This document shows positions 54,466 through 62,094 of a DNA stretch of 64,000 nucleotides, one piece after another. The stretch comes from Ktedonobacteraceae bacterium (lineage in GTDB: Bacteria; Chloroflexota; Ktedonobacteria; Ktedonobacterales; Ktedonobacteraceae): positions 1 to 64,000 of the forward strand of contig DASRBN010000031.1 of assembly GCA_035653615.1 (NCBI GenBank). The letters run 5' to 3'. A program made the translations under genes and the position numbers. The notes beneath the pieces were generated by a model that saw only the letters and a program-made list of their open reading frames with translations, did not search any database and had not been told where the DNA came from. Numbering within the stretch: the stretch's first letter is position 1; each line of letters starts with the position of its first letter.

Positions 54466-56343
54466 TTATATCCGATTTTTATCTTCTTTGCCCATCACGT
54501 CTTCTACCGGCAGTCCCTCCAACTGCATAATTTTCAAAGCATTCGTCGTCGGACTGGGGCCTGGTCGCAGCAGGTAGTCGAACACCATGCGCCCATCGAT
54601 GATATCTTCTTTGAAATGGTAGTTTTTCAGTTGGGGGAGTTTATCGGCCAGTTTAACCAGGTCCAGATCGTGCGTCGTAATGATGCCCAGGCAATTTCGT
54701 CCGGCAAGCGCCGAAATGTAGGCTTCGCTACCAAGGCGCCGCTCGCGATTGTTCGTGCCCTTAAAAATTTCATCGATGAGGAAGAACAGCGGCAATGGGT
54801 TGGACGCATCGACTGCCGAGAGCAATGCTTTAAGACGCCTGACCTCGGCATAAAAATAAGAATAGTTCTCGGTGACGGAATCGCTGATTTTGATGCAGGT
54901 AAACAGGCGAAAAAGCGACGTGGAGAAACTGCTCGCGTTGACCGGGCCACCGGCAAAAGCCAGGCATAAATTAATGCCCACCGTTCGCAAAAACGTACTC
55001 TTGCCAGACATATTCGAACCGGTGATGAGATCAATTTCGCCCAACCTGGAGATGCTAAAATCGTTTGTGACTTTCTTATCTTCTGGTATAAGCGGATGCC
55101 CCAGGGCAGTGGTCGAAAAAAGCTGGCATTGATGCGCATGTTCAGCCACAAGTATCTGAGGGAGAACATAATTGGGGTTCAGGTAGGCGAAATTTGCCAG
55201 CGAATTGAGCGCTTCAAGCTCGAACCAGACATCCAGCCAGACAGGCAAATGAGAAGCAACCTGTGATTTGTATTGATTAAAGCGGTGCGCGAAGTAAAAA
55301 TCCCAGGGTACCAGCACGTTCAGCACAATCCAGAGCAGCATGTTTTTTTGTAGCGTCGCGGCGGTTGCGACACGCGCGATTTTTTTCAGCAGGACTGTTG
55401 GGCGCTGCTTCCCGCTGACAAAGAACGGTTTGCATAATGCTTGCAGGTTCGTGTGTTCGCCGTAGCGGTAGGTCTCCAGGTAGGCGAAAATGCCTCCAAG
55501 CTGGTCGAAGGAATCCCGCAAAAAATAGGCATCCTCGAACAGATCTCCGCGCTTATCTTTTGTGACGAAGAGGAAGATGATGGAGATCAGCAGCGTAATT
55601 ATCCAATATCCCGCGATGAGGCCAAACATATTCAAAATAAAAAGCAGGATGGTGAGGATCGACAATCCTAGCGATACGAATAATAATGGGAGTAATGACT
55701 GGCTCGCAGTATGTGTGTCAAGCCAGTTCAGCAGTTTTTTCCCCTCCCACTGTTCGGTCACATTTTTAGAGGCAAGCATCGATTTCATTAGCAGTTTTTT
55801 GCGAAAGATGGTCATAGGAGCCAGTTCCTGGATCAATTGCTGCCTTTTACGAATCGTTTCTATGTCTGGGATAGGGTTGAGCAGCCAATCACGCAGTCTC
55901 TCGCCTCCTTCATAAGACGTAGCTGTGTTCACCAGCCGCAATAGCGAGTGCTTGCCGGTGATATCCAGATCGACCTCGAAAGGATGCTCAGGCGCCAGAT
56001 CAGATAGAGGAGCGATTGGAATACTGCCCCATTCGAGTTTTATGCGGGCTATCTGGGCAAAATGTATCTGCAGCCAGATTTTGTGACGGGTAATACTCCT
56101 GTCAATCTGGCGCTGGTAAGTGGCGGCGATAGCAAATAGGACTACGGTGATGATGGCGCTAATGAGAGCAAGCCACCATCCGATCAGAAACCAGGCGAGC
56201 GCGCTGAACAGCACGCCTGCGAAGAAGATGCCTACCCGCACCCATGAGTAAAAATTGCTACGATGATCTAATCTATCCAGGGCTTTTTGCAAGCGCCTGG
56301 ACGAATATTCGAGAGCGTTTAATCTTGCCTGTTTGTTATTCAA
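54466..56343 (-). CDS. Membrane-anchored MutS-family ATPase
   Basis: The 625-aa product has the MutS core: a lever/clamp helical region (HSLLRLVNTATSYEGGERLRDWLLNP, about 130-155), Walker A GSNMSGKST (about 445), Walker B FFLIDEIFKGTN (about 530), and the TTHDLDL switch. It lacks the mismatch-reading N-domain. Instead there are two hydrophobic helices at about 36-75 and a second pair at about 215-260, so it is predicted to be an integral membrane protein. Similar MutS-domain membrane proteins exist in several phyla with unknown function. The TTG start overlaps the stop of the enoyl-CoA hydratase gene (TTGA), so they are translationally coupled. Confidence 0.85.
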   Translation of the reverse strand: MNNKQARLNALEYSSRRLQKALDRLDHRSNFYSWVRVGIFFAGVLFSALAWFLIGWWLALISAIITVVLFAIAATYQRQIDRSITRHKIWLQIHFAQIARIKLEWGSIPIAPLSDLAPEHPFEVDLDITGKHSLLRLVNTATSYEGGERLRDWLLNPIPDIETIRKRQQLIQELAPMTIFRKKLLMKSMLASKNVTEQWEGKKLLNWLDTHTASQSLLPLLFVSLGLSILTILLFILNMFGLIAGYWIITLLISIIFLFVTKDKRGDLFEDAYFLRDSFDQLGGIFAYLETYRYGEHTNLQALCKPFFVSGKQRPTVLLKKIARVATAATLQKNMLLWIVLNVLVPWDFYFAHRFNQYKSQVASHLPVWLDVWFELEALNSLANFAYLNPNYVLPQILVAEHAHQCQLFSTTALGHPLIPEDKKVTNDFSISRLGEIDLITGSNMSGKSTFLRTVGINLCLAFAGGPVNASSFSTSLFRLFTCIKISDSVTENYSYFYAEVRRLKALLSAVDASNPLPLFFLIDEIFKGTNNRERRLGSEAYISALAGRNCLGIITTHDLDLVKLADKLPQLKNYHFKEDIIDGRMVFDYLLRPGPSPTTNALKIMQLEGLPVEDVMGKEDKNRI

Positions 56344-57119
56344 CTCGTCTTCTTCCGTTGTGCCAGCGTCTCACGGTAAGCCGCCATAACCTCCTTATGT
56401 TCGGGTGAGCGCAGGCAATCCTCCTGGGCTGCGATGAATTTAGTCATGAGCGTTGTTTCATCGAAGTCGAATGCCTCGTTAATCTGCCGCTTGGTATGTT
56501 TCAAGGCGGTAAAGGGGATAGCCAGCAACTCCTGAGCCATTGCCAGCGCCTGCTCCTCAAGTTTGTCGGGCGTAACTACCTCGTCAATCAGGCCCAGCGC
56601 CAGTCCCTCTTCGGGAGTAAAGCGGTGCCCCAGCAGGCACAATCGTTTGGCAGGGCCCGCGCCGATCAGACGAGCAAGACGCATCGGGCCAAGCGCAGCA
56701 ACTACACCCTCTCGCACAGCGGGAATGCTGAGTACCGCATTGGTGGCCGAGATGCGCAGGTCGCATGCCAGCGCAACCTGCAAGCCTCCACCGAGGCAGT
56801 AACCATGAATGGCGCATATGGTGATGGCGTCGAGCCGTGCCAGCGCGGTCACGCCGTGTTCCCACGTAGCGAACCACTCAGGAGTAAGATTGCCCCTGGC
56901 CAGTTCTTTCGTGTCAAGGCCGCTGCAAAACGCGCGCCCTTCTCCGCTGACAATGACCACCCGCGTTTCAGCGCTTTTGGCGAGATAGTCGGTCGCCGTC
57001 ACCAGGTCCTGTACCCAGGCCCAGTTAGCCGCGTTAAGGGCCGCGGGACGATTGATGCGCAGCCGGGCCAGATGTCCATCTATCTCGCAACGCCATGTTT
57101 CAAGTTCTAACGTTTCCAT
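56340..57119 (-). CDS. Enoyl-CoA hydratase/isomerase family protein
   Basis: The 259-aa crotonase-fold protein adds water to enoyl-CoA or isomerises it. It has the CoA-binding/oxyanion segments GRAFCSGLDTKELARG and IHGYCLGGGLQVALACDLRI, and the late segment ALGLIDEVVTP. The first catalytic Glu position of classical hydratases is occupied by Gln in GGGLQVALACD, so the exact reaction is unsure. It lies just after paaK and before the membrane MutS gene, with a 4-nt overlap to the latter. Confidence 0.87.
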   Translation of the reverse strand: METLELETWRCEIDGHLARLRINRPAALNAANWAWVQDLVTATDYLAKSAETRVVIVSGEGRAFCSGLDTKELARGNLTPEWFATWEHGVTALARLDAITICAIHGYCLGGGLQVALACDLRISATNAVLSIPAVREGVVAALGPMRLARLIGAGPAKRLCLLGHRFTPEEGLALGLIDEVVTPDKLEEQALAMAQELLAIPFTALKHTKRQINEAFDFDETTLMTKFIAAQEDCLRSPEHKEVMAAYRETLAQRKKTS

Positions 57120-57142
57120 TGCTGGCTCTACTCCTTGCGCGA

Positions 57143-58480
57143 TTAAAGCTTGCGTTGGTCGACTACACGCCGCAGCTTTCCGCCCTCGCTCCTGGGTATT
57201 GTATTTGGCGGTTCCAGTATGACCCTCATATTCAGGCCCAGCGTGCCGCGGATTTGCTGTTGTATCCTGTGGCGCAGGCTTTGAATGCGGGCATCGATTT
57301 CCATTACATCGTCAGCCAGGGCTTCCTGGGCGACTTCGCGAAATACGCTTTCGGCCACCTCCACTTTGACTTCGACCTCATCCAGGGTGCCCTCCCGTTT
57401 TACAATCAGCTGGTAGTGAGGCACGACTTCAGGGATGCCTTTGAGCACCTCTTCGACCTGGGTGGGATAGAGGTTGACGCCGCGGATGATGAGCATATCG
57501 TCGGTACGACCGCGGATCGGCCCCATGCGGACGTGCGTTCTCCCACATTCGCAGGGCTCGTGTGTCAGGTAAGTGATATCGCTCGTCCAGTAGCGCAGCA
57601 GGGGCATGGCTTCACGTGTCAGGTGAGTGAGGATGAGTACGCCTTCTTTGCCATCTGGAAGCGGTTCGCCTGTATCGGGGTCTACGACCTCTGGATAGAA
57701 ATGGTCTTCCCAGATATGGCTGCCGGCGCGAGCCTCGATACATTCCTGCGATACTCCTGGCCCTAGAATCTCGCTAAGGCCATAGAGATTTGTCGAGCGA
57801 ATACCAAGGCTGGCATCGATATCGGCACGGATGGTTTCCGTCCATGGCTCCGCGCCGAGCAGTCCATACTTGAGGCTGATTTCATCCGGGGCAACACCAA
57901 GTTGCTTGAATGCTTCACCCAATGTTTGCGCGTATGAGGGGGTGCAACAAATAATTTCCGGCTTGAAATCGAGGATCAATGTCACCTGGCGTTGGGTCAT
58001 GCCACCTGAGACGGGAACTACAGCCAATCCCAGTTTTTCTCCACCATAATGGGTGCCAAGCCCGCCGGTAAAGAGTCCGTAGCCATAGGCGTTGTGCAGC
58101 AACATGCCGGGGCTCGCCCCGGCGGCGACAAATGAGCGTGCCATCACTTCGGAGAACACCTCGATATCATTCCTGGTATAGCACACCACGGTTGCTTTCC
58201 CGGTGGTGCCGCTGCTGGCATGAATCCGTATGATCTGCTCGCGCGGCACTGCCAGGAGACCGAAGGGATAGTGATCTTTCAAATCCTGCTTGCGCGTAAA
58301 AGGCAGCCTGGGCAAGTCATCGACCGAGCGAATATCGCCCGGCTGGATGCCGGAATTGTTGAACATTTCCCGGTAGAAAGGCATGCGTTCATTGACATAA
58401 CGAATCATCTGGCGCAGCCGCTCGTCCTGCAACTGCCGGAGCTTCTCGCGAGGCCAGGTTTCAACCTGATTGTACACCAT
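57143..58480 (-). CDS. paaK: Phenylacetate-CoA ligase
   Basis: The 445-aa PaaK-type ligase activates phenylacetate with ATP and CoA in the first step of aerobic phenylacetate breakdown. It has the P-loop ASSGTTGKATVV, YGLSEILGPGVSQEC, the CxC-type zinc segment PCECGRTHVRMG and the C-terminal TIPRSEGGKLRRVVD with the catalytic Lys. The ATG at 58480 was chosen because GGGAGGG lies 8 nt upstream. The enoyl-CoA hydratase follows after 23 nt, as expected for a PaaF/G-like partner, but the paaABCDE oxygenase is absent from the window. Confidence 0.93.
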   Translation of the reverse strand: MVYNQVETWPREKLRQLQDERLRQMIRYVNERMPFYREMFNNSGIQPGDIRSVDDLPRLPFTRKQDLKDHYPFGLLAVPREQIIRIHASSGTTGKATVVCYTRNDIEVFSEVMARSFVAAGASPGMLLHNAYGYGLFTGGLGTHYGGEKLGLAVVPVSGGMTQRQVTLILDFKPEIICCTPSYAQTLGEAFKQLGVAPDEISLKYGLLGAEPWTETIRADIDASLGIRSTNLYGLSEILGPGVSQECIEARAGSHIWEDHFYPEVVDPDTGEPLPDGKEGVLILTHLTREAMPLLRYWTSDITYLTHEPCECGRTHVRMGPIRGRTDDMLIIRGVNLYPTQVEEVLKGIPEVVPHYQLIVKREGTLDEVEVKVEVAESVFREVAQEALADDVMEIDARIQSLRHRIQQQIRGTLGLNMRVILEPPNTIPRSEGGKLRRVVDQRKL

Positions 58481-58587
58481 CTCTGGCACCCTCCCTCATG
58501 CAGTGAAGCCACAAACGAACGATAGGGTCAGGAGTGGCCTGTTTTGTTCATTGTAACTATGAGATGGGATAGGCGTCAAGTATATGG

Positions 58588-58911
58588 TCAGCCTTTTTTA
58601 TCCTCGTCCTCCTCAGCTTCCTCTCCATGTTTCACGATATCACCCTCTTTAAAGAGAATATCCTGCAAGGCCACTCTCCACTTCGGCTTTTGCCGGAGCA
58701 AAAACTCCAGATCCATACCGAAATGCTTAAATTCCTCCTGCTGGGAGTTCTCCATAATGGCTCGCGCCTGGGCATCTTTTTCCAGGGAAATACGCTGCTC
58801 ATACCAGTTGATTGCTTCGGCCTCTTCAGTGAGTGAGACGATCATGCGCGCAAAGGTGCGGACTTCTTGCGAGAGTTCATTGGCTGGTTCGTGGTACTGT
58901 TCAAATCCCAT
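58588..58911 (-). CDS. Encapsulin-type ferritin-like protein (EncFtn), orphan
   Basis: The 107-aa product matches encapsulated ferritin: YHEPANELSQEVRTFARMIVSL at the start, an EEAEAINWYEQR helix with Glu32, and the metal pair Glu60/His63 in EEFKHFGMDLEFLLR. EncFtn forms decamers with ferroxidase centres between subunits and is normally packed in an encapsulin shell. Here no shell gene is adjacent, and the C-terminus is a short acidic tail (EEAEEDEDKKG) with no visible cargo-loading peptide. AAAGGATGAC lies before the ATG. It may work free in the cytoplasm or be targeted in another way. Confidence 0.88.
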   Translation of the reverse strand: MGFEQYHEPANELSQEVRTFARMIVSLTEEAEAINWYEQRISLEKDAQARAIMENSQQEEFKHFGMDLEFLLRQKPKWRVALQDILFKEGDIVKHGEEAEEDEDKKG

Positions 58912-58990
58912 GTTGTGTCATCCTTTCCAAAAATACATAAATATGCGGGCTAACTACTTCTAGCACGCACCAGGCCGGTTAGACAAAGAC

Positions 58991-59020
58991 AGTAGGGGCG
59001 GCGCAAGTGCCGCCCCTACT
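58991..59020. terminator. GC-rich hairpin with T-tail
   Basis: Twelve-bp arms (58991-59002, 59009-59020) with a 6-nt loop are followed on the plus strand by TTTTAT. On the minus strand it lies just after the ABC permease stop (59023), where it could end that transcript, although the minus-strand tail is poor in T. Its GTAGGGGCGGC arms look like a repeated palindrome type. Confidence 0.6.
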
Positions 59021-59022
59021 TT

Positions 59023-59844
59023 TTATCGTGCCGTTCGTCGTCCGTAGGCCCAGACTGCGAGCGGAGTGAAGACAATGAGAATGCCAACACACCATGCCAG
59101 CGCCTGCCAGATGGTCGAGGCATCGGGGTTGTTGAGGAGCAGGCCGCGCACGGCATTGACGATCAGCGAAACCGGCTGGTGTTCGGCGAAGGCACGCAGC
59201 CAATTCGGCATACTCGAGGTCGGAACGAAAGCGCTGCTGGCGAAGGTGAGCGGGAAAAGCCAGATGAAACCGGCGGATTGCGCCGCCTCCACACTGCTCA
59301 CCAGCAGGGCGATCAACGCCGAAATCCACGAGAAGGCAAAGCTGGTGAGTATGAGGATTCCGGCTGCCGCGAACCAGGAAAGAACGCTGCCCTGCGGCCG
59401 AAAGCCAACCAGCAGGCCCACCGTCCACATCACGATGACGATGAACGTGTTGCGCACCATATCTGAGATGGTGCGGCCCGTGAGGACAGCGGATTTCGCC
59501 ATTGGTAGAGAACGGAATCTATCGACCAGTCCTTTCTGCAGGTCATTCGCCAGACCAATGCCGGTCGTCGTTGAGCCGAATATGACCGTCTGGGTGAAGA
59601 TGCCGGCCATCAGGTAGTTGACATATGTGGTGCCTGTGACCGCGATGGCGCCCCCAAACACGTAGCGGAAAAGCAGCACGAACATGATCGGCTGGATCGT
59701 GGCGAAGACCAGTTCTTCCGGGATGCGTGGAATCTGGACCAGGTGGCGCTTAGCGAGAACGAATGCGTCGGAAAGTGTCCAGTAAATCCTGGGACGCGCC
59801 TGTGGTTTCAGTGATTGCGTGATACGGAGACCGGTGAGGCTCAT
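59023..59844 (-). CDS. ABC-2 type transporter permease (DrrB-like)
   Basis: The 273-aa permease has six predicted helices. It includes the ABC-2 pattern EELVFATIQPIMFVLLFRYVFGG near the start, DLQKGLVDRFRSLPMAKSAVLTGRTISD in the middle and GFIWLFPLTFASSAFVPTSSMPNWLR late. It resembles DrrB-type permeases of drug and lipid exporters. The start overlaps the stop of the ATPase gene (ATGA), so the two are made together. It is near a polyketide synthase and a thioesterase on the same strand, so it may export that product. Confidence 0.9.
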   Translation of the reverse strand: MSLTGLRITQSLKPQARPRIYWTLSDAFVLAKRHLVQIPRIPEELVFATIQPIMFVLLFRYVFGGAIAVTGTTYVNYLMAGIFTQTVIFGSTTTGIGLANDLQKGLVDRFRSLPMAKSAVLTGRTISDMVRNTFIVIVMWTVGLLVGFRPQGSVLSWFAAAGILILTSFAFSWISALIALLVSSVEAAQSAGFIWLFPLTFASSAFVPTSSMPNWLRAFAEHQPVSLIVNAVRGLLLNNPDASTIWQALAWCVGILIVFTPLAVWAYGRRTAR

Positions 59845-60845
59845 CGTGTACTCCTTTCCAGCGGCTGGATATCAGCTGTTGCTACAGGTACATCCTCGCC
59901 AGAAGCAGTGCTTCCGGTCAGTGCGAGGAAGACATCATCAAGGGTAGGTTTGCGCAGTGATAAGTCATCTAACCGGATCTCTGCGATATCCAGGTCGCGC
60001 ACGATCCCGGCGATAAGCTGCGTTCCCTGCTTAACCGGTACAACGATACTGCGGCTGTCCGCGTCAATCTGAAGCTCGCTGGAACTATAGGGTCTCACTG
60101 CTCGTATGGCGGCATTCAGGTCGCCACCAGGGGCTACTCTCAATTCGAGACGTTCGCCACCGACCTGGTTTTTCAGTTCATCGGCTGTGCCTTTTGCTAT
60201 CACGCGTCCATGATCGACGACGGCTATCTGATCGGCGAGCTGGTCGGCCTCTTCCAGGTATTGCGTGGTAAGCAACACGGTTGTGCCATCCTCGACGAGA
60301 GAACTGATAATATCCCACATCGCGAGTCGTCCGCGCGGATCAAGACCGGTCGTCGGTTCATCCAGGAAGAGTACCGGCGGCATCATAATGAGGCTGGCTG
60401 CCAGGTCGAGACGGCGGCGCATGCCTCCAGAATAGGTTTTAACGATACGCCCTGCGGCGTCAACCAGGTCGAAGCGTTCGATCAGTTCGTTTGCGCGCCG
60501 CTTTGCCATTGCGCCCGACAGGTGATAGAGCCGCCCGAACATCTTCAGGTTTTCAAATCCCGTCAGGTATTCATCGACGGCGGCATACTGCCCTGCCAGC
60601 CCAATACGTGCCCGCAGCGCTTCAGCCTGTTTGACCACATCCAGCCCTGCCACTATCGCTCGTCCAGAGTCCGGGCGCAATAATGTTGTCAGGATACGGA
60701 CGGCGGTGGTTTTGCCTGCGCCGTTGGGACCAAGTACGCCAAGTACGGTCCCCTCCTCGGCGGCAAGGTCAAGTCCCACCAGCGCCTGTGTCTTGCCATA
60801 ACTTTTTTTGAGATTCTCGGCCAGGATGGCCGGGGTATTTGGCAT
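59841..60845 (-). CDS. ABC transporter ATP-binding protein (DrrA-like)
   Basis: The 334-aa ATPase has Walker A GPNGAGKTTAV, the signature YSGGMRRRLDLAASL, Walker B PVLFLDEPTTGLDP and a switch His region (TTQYLEEADQLADQI). The C-terminal extension of about 90 residues is typical of the daunorubicin-resistance ATPase group. AGAGGAAG precedes the ATG at 60845. It is the first gene of the exporter pair, preceded by a structured leader and a 371-nt gene-free stretch. Confidence 0.93.
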   Translation of the reverse strand: MPNTPAILAENLKKSYGKTQALVGLDLAAEEGTVLGVLGPNGAGKTTAVRILTTLLRPDSGRAIVAGLDVVKQAEALRARIGLAGQYAAVDEYLTGFENLKMFGRLYHLSGAMAKRRANELIERFDLVDAAGRIVKTYSGGMRRRLDLAASLIMMPPVLFLDEPTTGLDPRGRLAMWDIISSLVEDGTTVLLTTQYLEEADQLADQIAVVDHGRVIAKGTADELKNQVGGERLELRVAPGGDLNAAIRAVRPYSSSELQIDADSRSIVVPVKQGTQLIAGIVRDLDIAEIRLDDLSLRKPTLDDVFLALTGSTASGEDVPVATADIQPLERSTR

Positions 60846-61216
60846 CGTTTACTTCCTCTTCATATAGCCGCCTAAGAATTCAATCGGATTGCCTCAGAGC
60901 CAGGGGCAATCCGATGAAAAAAGGCGGCAGCCTATAAATTTGTTGTGCAGCATTCTTTCCTTGTGAGTATAAGAGAACTACTGATCTATTCTATTCAAAA
61001 TGGGCAAAAATGGAAATGAACCATTTCTGCCAGCAGGCCACAAAATTCCACCCAAAGGAAGGAACGTGGAGGGTTACAAGCCATTGCTAAACGTAAGGGT
61101 CGAAAAAGTATATCGACAAACCTTAAAGTAAAGACGCTCAAACCTACCAACATAGGTACGTTCAAAGGCACAGTTTGTTGCAAGAAGTCAGCAGATCTGC
61201 CTGTTATGTATAGCCA
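60846..61216. other. 371-nt gene-free stretch
   Basis: Apart from the nested palindrome at 60868-60928, no gene or repeat was seen. A promoter for the exporter should lie here on the minus strand, but no close consensus match was found. Confidence 0.5.
60868..60928. promoter_or_regulatory. Nested palindrome in the ABC exporter leader
   Basis: Inner 11-bp arms (60883-60893, 60905-60915) are enclosed by outer 7-bp arms (GCCGCCT near 60868-60874, AGGCGGC near 60922-60928). The structure ends about 20 nt upstream of the ATPase ATG. No U-tract follows on either strand. It could be a regulator operator or an RNA fold limiting exporter translation. Confidence 0.55.
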
Positions 61217-61981
61217 TTAATGGTCAAGAAGCTGCGTGATTGTCTGTGAAACGACCTTTAAAACATCGGCTTGATGGCTGTGGATGAAAAAATGATCCCC
61301 GGGGAAGAGATAATAGCGAAATGGGCCGGTCGTTTGATTGTGCCATGCCATCAACTCATCTGTCGTAACAGAATAATCTTCAATTCCTCCAAAAATGCTG
61401 ATAGGACAGGCTAATGGCTCCTCGTCAGTATAGCGATATGTCTCAGCGGCTTCAAAATCTGCCCTTAACGTTGGCATCATCAACTGCACAAGCTCTTTGT
61501 TTTCCAGAAACTCTTTCGGCAGGCCATTCAGATTGCTGACCGCTTTCAAGAAGACAGGCTCGCTCAGGTGGTAGCAGTGGGTATTCAAATCGGGCAGGTG
61601 AGGCGCCCGACGTGCTGAAACAAAAAGATGCTCAGGCAAGGGAGCATGCAGCCTGCGAAGTCGACGCACAAGCTCAAAACTGAGGTGCGCTCCCATACAA
61701 TGGCCGAAGAAGGCAAAAGGAATATCCAGATGTTCTTGAAACGCCGGGAGCATTGCATCTACAAGCGCGGGAATCCGCGAGATTGGAGGCTCCATCAATC
61801 GATTCTGGCGACCGGGAAGCTGTACCGGCCAGACCTCTACGCCGTCGGGAACGTGATTTGACCATTGAAAGTAAGCGGAGGCCGCTCCTCCGGCATAGGG
61901 AAAACAAAACAGGCGCAGGCGCGGCTGCGCATATATCTTCGGTTGTAAAAACCAGCTATTGGACGCCGCTATTACTCTCAT
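61217..61981 (-). CDS. Type II thioesterase with Cys at the nucleophile position
   Basis: The roughly 254-aa alpha/beta hydrolase is of the discrete editing thioesterase class that clears wrongly loaded carrier proteins in polyketide or nonribosomal peptide synthesis. The start LRLFCFPYAGGAASAYFQW is characteristic. The nucleophile elbow reads GHCMG with Cys95 where Ser is usual (TGT codon), while the Asp (GIEDYSV) and His (GDHFFIHSH) are kept. The ATG at 61981 (residue 10 of the longer frame) fits the family start and has GGGGG upstream; 62008 remains possible. It lies 113 nt after the polyketide synthase gene. Confidence 0.88.
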   Translation of the reverse strand: MRVIAASNSWFLQPKIYAQPRLRLFCFPYAGGAASAYFQWSNHVPDGVEVWPVQLPGRQNRLMEPPISRIPALVDAMLPAFQEHLDIPFAFFGHCMGAHLSFELVRRLRRLHAPLPEHLFVSARRAPHLPDLNTHCYHLSEPVFLKAVSNLNGLPKEFLENKELVQLMMPTLRADFEAAETYRYTDEEPLACPISIFGGIEDYSVTTDELMAWHNQTTGPFRYYLFPGDHFFIHSHQADVLKVVSQTITQLLDH

Positions 61982-62094
61982 ACATAATGCCCCCAATCTC
62001 ACCTTCATTTGGTCTAATCTATTAGATGTCGTTGCCTATCACTGATCATCTTCGTTATCTTCTCACACCTGCTTCCCAATAGCAATAGCGCAAG

